Origin: Pseudomonas sp. MMS21 TM103
GTDB lineage: Bacteria; Pseudomonadota; Gammaproteobacteria; Pseudomonadales; Pseudomonadaceae
NCBI RefSeq assembly: GCF_022132145.1
Contig: NZ_JAJISP010000007.1
Span: 1 to 64,000 of the forward strand
Length of the DNA stretch: 64,000 nt
Direction: 5' to 3'
Below the pieces are notes generated by a model. That model had not been told where the DNA came from and did not search any database. It saw only the letters and a list, made by a program, of their open reading frames with translations. Made by a program: the position numbers and the translations under genes. This document shows positions 61,327 through 64,000 of the stretch, piece by piece (within the stretch, counting starts at the first letter, position 1; each line of letters opens with the position of its first letter).

Positions 61327-62973
61327 TTACAGCAACAACAGCGTGGCCAGGCCGAGGAAGGCGAAAAAGCCGACGACATCGGTCACCGTGGTCAGAATCA
61401 CGCTGCCAGCCAGTGCCGGGTCGATGCCCATGCGCTGGAGCAGCAGCGGGATGCCCCAGCCGGCCAGTGCCGCGCACAGCAGGTTGACCAGGATGGCGAC
61501 GCCGAGCACGGCGCCTATGCCCCAGTCGCCGAACCAGAGCACCGCGAGCAGGGCGATCACCACCGACCAGAGCAGGCCGTTGAGGATGGAGATGCCCAGC
61601 TCGCGATTGAGCAGGATACGAATATTGCCTTTCTGCAGCTGCCCAAGGGCCAGGCCGCGGATCACCAGAGTGAGGGTCTGGCTGCCGGCGATACCGCCCA
61701 TGCTCGCCACTATGGGCATCAGTACGGCCAGAGCCACCAGTTGCTCCAGGGTCGCCTGAAACAGGCCGATCACCCAGGCGGCGCTGAATGCGGTGACCAG
61801 GTTGATCCCCAGCCATACCGCGCGGCGGCGTGAACTGACCAGCACCGGGGCGAACATGTCGGCTTCGTCATCGAGACCGGCCATTTGCATCAGGGCACGG
61901 TCGGAGTCCTCGCGAATCAGGTCGACCACGTCGTCGACGGTGATCCGGCCGAGCACCCGGTTGTGCTCATCGACTACCGGCGCGGACAGCAGGTCGAAGT
62001 CCTGGAACAGCTGGGCAACTTCGTTACCCTTGCTGGTCACCGCGATGCCGGCGAGATCGCGGTTCATCAACTCGGCTACGGGGCGGTGCAAATCAGCGGT
62101 GACCAGGCTGCTCAGCCGCAGGCCACCCTGGTAATGGCCTTTGCGGTCGACCACCATCAGCATGTCGGTCTGTGGCGGCAGCTTTTCCAGCAGGCGCAGA
62201 TAGCGCAGCACCGTGCTGACTTGTACATCGGCACGGATCTGGATGGCGTCGGCGTTCATCAAGCCGCCGGCGGAGTCCTCGGGGTAGGACAGCATCGACT
62301 CCAGCTGCTTACGCTGGCTAGCGCTGCTGGCGTACAGCAGTTTATTGCCCAGCTCGGCGGGCAGGGTCTGGATCAGGTCGACTCGGTCATCGAGTTCGAG
62401 GTGCTCGGCCGAGGCGATCAGGTCTTCAAGGTCGAGTTCGAGTGCCAGGGCGACGCGTATTGCATCGTGAAGATAGGTCAGGACTTTACCGGTCCGGTCG
62501 GTGTCGACCATGCTCCAGACGCTGCGGCGTTCTACGGGAGGCAGCGACTCGAGGAGACCAGCGATCTTGGCCGGGTGCATGCGCTGCAGAAGCTTGCCGA
62601 CCCGCTTGAGCTTCTTCTGGTTCAGCGCATCGCGCACGGCTTCCAGATGGTTGACGCTGCTGTGTGCGTGTTCCTGTTCTGGCCTGGCGTGAGTCGTGTC
62701 CGTCGCATCGCCGGCCAGCTGACTGATCAGCTCGATACTGAGGTGGGGCAGGATGCGCACTTCGAGTGCGGGGTCGATTTGTTGCCAGAGCGCCATGCGC
62801 TGCTCGGCTTCAAGCCTCTCAAGCATGGCGGCGATCTTGGCCGGATGCATACGGCTGAGAAACTTTCGCGCACGTTTGTTCTTTCCGGCGCGCAGGGCCT
62901 GAATTATATGTTCGCTGTCAGTCAGCGTGTGGTTCTCGTCACTGAGACTTGGAGCCGGCTTGATCGGATTCAT
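61327..62973 (-). CDS. mgtE: Magnesium transporter MgtE with extended N-domain
   Basis: 548 residues, longer than the usual 450-480. The N-terminal MgtE_N region appears twice in part: LSRMHPAKIAAMLERLEAEQ near residue 41 and LLQRMHPAKIAGLLESLPPV near 129, each followed by a similar helix. Paired CBS domains follow (about 245-365, ending RITVDDVVDLIREDSDRALMQMAGLD), then the plug helix and five membrane segments from about 390 (MPIVASMGGIAGSQTLTLVIRG is the ion-pore signature). It gates Mg2+ uptake according to cytosolic Mg2+. ATG 62973 begins MNPIKPAPSLSDENH; the frame is open upstream, but no clear ribosome site was seen. Confidence 0.92.
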   Translation of the reverse strand: MNPIKPAPSLSDENHTLTDSEHIIQALRAGKNKRARKFLSRMHPAKIAAMLERLEAEQRMALWQQIDPALEVRILPHLSIELISQLAGDATDTTHARPEQEHAHSSVNHLEAVRDALNQKKLKRVGKLLQRMHPAKIAGLLESLPPVERRSVWSMVDTDRTGKVLTYLHDAIRVALALELDLEDLIASAEHLELDDRVDLIQTLPAELGNKLLYASSASQRKQLESMLSYPEDSAGGLMNADAIQIRADVQVSTVLRYLRLLEKLPPQTDMLMVVDRKGHYQGGLRLSSLVTADLHRPVAELMNRDLAGIAVTSKGNEVAQLFQDFDLLSAPVVDEHNRVLGRITVDDVVDLIREDSDRALMQMAGLDDEADMFAPVLVSSRRRAVWLGINLVTAFSAAWVIGLFQATLEQLVALAVLMPIVASMGGIAGSQTLTLVIRGLALGQLQKGNIRILLNRELGISILNGLLWSVVIALLAVLWFGDWGIGAVLGVAILVNLLCAALAGWGIPLLLQRMGIDPALAGSVILTTVTDVVGFFAFLGLATLLLL

Positions 62974-63030
62974 GGCCGCCAGAGTAACACCCGAGCCGGG
63001 ACTATCGGGAGGCCAATCCCAAGCGGGGCC

Positions 63031-63057
63031 CCGGGCAGGCTGCACTCGCCTGCCCGG
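63031..63057 (-). terminator. Strong hairpin after agmatine deiminase gene
   Basis: Perfect 10-bp arms CCGGGCAGGC and GCCTGCCCGG with a 7-base loop, 7 bases past the aguA stop. No clear T-run follows on the minus strand, so termination efficiency is uncertain. Confidence 0.6.
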
Positions 63058-63063
63058 TTGCGC

Positions 63064-64000
63064 TCAAGCGCGTTGCGGCGCCGGCTGCTGCTGGGTAATG
63101 CAGTGGATGTTGCCGCCGCCGAGGAGGATCTCGCGGCCCGGCACCATCACCACGCGGTGCGCGGGGAACAGGCGCTGGAGGATGGCGCGGGCTTCCTCGT
63201 CCTTGGGGTCGTCGAAGCAGGGCGCGATGATGCCGCCGTTGACGATCAGGAAGTTGACGTAGGAGCCGGCCAGGCGCACCTCGGGGTTGCGCTCCTGGGT
63301 GCCGGCCACCAGGTCGACCCCGGCGCATTCCTCGGCGCTGGCATGCAGCGGGCCGGGGATCGGCATCTTGTGCACGATTAGCTGGCGGCCGCGGGCGTCG
63401 CGGGCGCCTTCGAGTACCTGCATTGCCGCCTGGCAGCGCGGGTAGTTGGGGTTCTGTGGGTCGTCGGTCCAGGCCAGCAGCACCTCGCCCGGGCGCACGT
63501 AGCAGCAGAAGTTGTCGACGTGACCGTCGGTCTCGTCGTTGAACAGGCCGTCCGGCAGCCAGATCACCTTGTCGATGGCCAGGTGGTCGCGCAGCAGCTG
63601 CTCGATCGCCTCGCGCCCCAGGTGCGGGTTGCGGTTGCGGTTGAGCAGGCACTCCTCGGTAGTGATCAGGGTGCCTTCGCTGTCGACGTGGATCGAGCCG
63701 CCCTCGAGGACGAAGCCCTCGGTGCGGTAGCGCGCGCAGCGTTCGATCTCGAGGATCTTGCTGGCCACCTGGTCGTCGCGGTTCCACGGGAAGTACAGGC
63801 CGCCATCGAAGCCGCCCCAGGCATTGAAGGTCCAGTCGACGCCGCGTATTTCTCCCTGGTCGTTGCTGACGAAGGTCGGGCCGGTGTCGCGGACCCAGGC
63901 GTCGTCGGTGCTGACTTCGACCAGGCGGATGGCCGCATGGTCAAGGCGGGCGCGGGCGTTCTCGTACTGGCCGGCGCTGACGCAGACGGTCACCGGCTCG
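63064..64000 (-). CDS. aguA: Agmatine deiminase (runs off the window edge)
   Basis: About 312 of roughly 368 residues are visible; the N-terminus lies beyond position 64000 and the reading frame stays open to the edge. Porphyromonas-type peptidylarginine-deiminase fold motifs are DDAWVRDTGPTFV, FNAWGG, VLEGGSIHVDSEGTLITTEECLLN, the catalytic His in DETDGHVDNFCCYV and catalytic Cys in LLGGGNIHCITQQQP. It hydrolyses agmatine to N-carbamoylputrescine, which leads to putrescine and then to the puuAB and gabTD genes of this window. A GTG near 63993 is internal, not the real start. Confidence 0.95.
   Translation of the reverse strand, partial: EPVTVCVSAGQYENARARLDHAAIRLVEVSTDDAWVRDTGPTFVSNDQGEIRGVDWTFNAWGGFDGGLYFPWNRDDQVASKILEIERCARYRTEGFVLEGGSIHVDSEGTLITTEECLLNRNRNPHLGREAIEQLLRDHLAIDKVIWLPDGLFNDETDGHVDNFCCYVRPGEVLLAWTDDPQNPNYPRCQAAMQVLEGARDARGRQLIVHKMPIPGPLHASAEECAGVDLVAGTQERNPEVRLAGSYVNFLIVNGGIIAPCFDDPKDEEARAILQRLFPAHRVVMVPGREILLGGGNIHCITQQQPAPQRA

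Overview
The window reads as chromosome of a Pseudomonas-group gammaproteobacterium. It is GC-rich and densely coded, with two OprD-family porins, gabDT, modABC, desA, an oprE-like porin and agmatine deiminase. From general knowledge, the order gabD-gabT ... EAL/GGDEF protein-desA ... diguanylate cyclase-oprE ... aguA resembles the P. aeruginosa PAO1 PA0265-PA0292 region, with large insertions between the shared blocks. No phage, insertion sequence or CRISPR array was seen. The only RNA gene found is a tRNA-Arg(CCG).

Layout. 1-4.2 kb: an arylsulfatase cut by the window edge and an OprD-type porin, divergent from an octaheme cytochrome c with a HEAT/TPR tail. 4.4-7.8 kb: tRNA-Arg, then gabD and gabT (GABA to succinate). 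8.2-15 kb: a BLUF blue-light protein, divergent from a tightly coupled five-gene operon: ArsS-like radical SAM enzyme, Na+/solute symporter, metallophosphoesterase-like protein, TVP38/flavin-disulfide-reductase fusion, DUF3047 protein. 15-22 kb: gene scars, a desaturase divergent from an AraC regulator with a 21-bp-period direct repeat between them, an FAD oxidoreductase, a methyl-accepting protein, and an old-yellow-enzyme gene divergent from a MerR regulator with a 19-bp-spacer promoter. 22-34 kb: a deleted glutamine-synthetase pseudogene with an intact FAD oxidoreductase, modABC with a ModE-type operator, chrA with a rhodanese, and a complete puuB-regulator-puuA set.

34.4-50.3 kb: seven co-directional signalling genes, apparently one transcription unit: a REC-HDOD protein, four large histidine kinases sharing a near-identical catalytic core but with different sensors, a stand-alone receiver, and an HPt-REC-REC-GGDEF protein. 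This has all the parts of a many-input phosphorelay ending in c-di-GMP synthesis. 50.3-56.8 kb: a GGDEF/EAL protein, desA, a PAS-GGDEF cyclase and an oprE-like porin. 57-61.2 kb: a sulfide/persulfide detoxification operon (BigR/SqrR-type regulator with a perfect operator, two YeeE/YedE halves, a DUF2892 peptide, a persulfide-dioxygenase-type hydrolase, a 28-residue ORF and a SulP transporter). 61.3-64 kb: an MgtE magnesium channel and agmatine deiminase, which runs off the window.

Functionally, polyamine and GABA breakdown recurs (aguA, puuA/puuB, a second puuB-like gene, gabDT), as do redox, sulfur and metal handling (multiheme cytochrome, arsenosugar-type operon, chromate efflux, molybdate uptake, persulfide operon) and c-di-GMP signalling. 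The best candidates for undescribed biology are the kinase stack with a single cyclase output, the ArsS-type operon with its fusion protein, and the octaheme cytochrome next to a porin and sulfatase.
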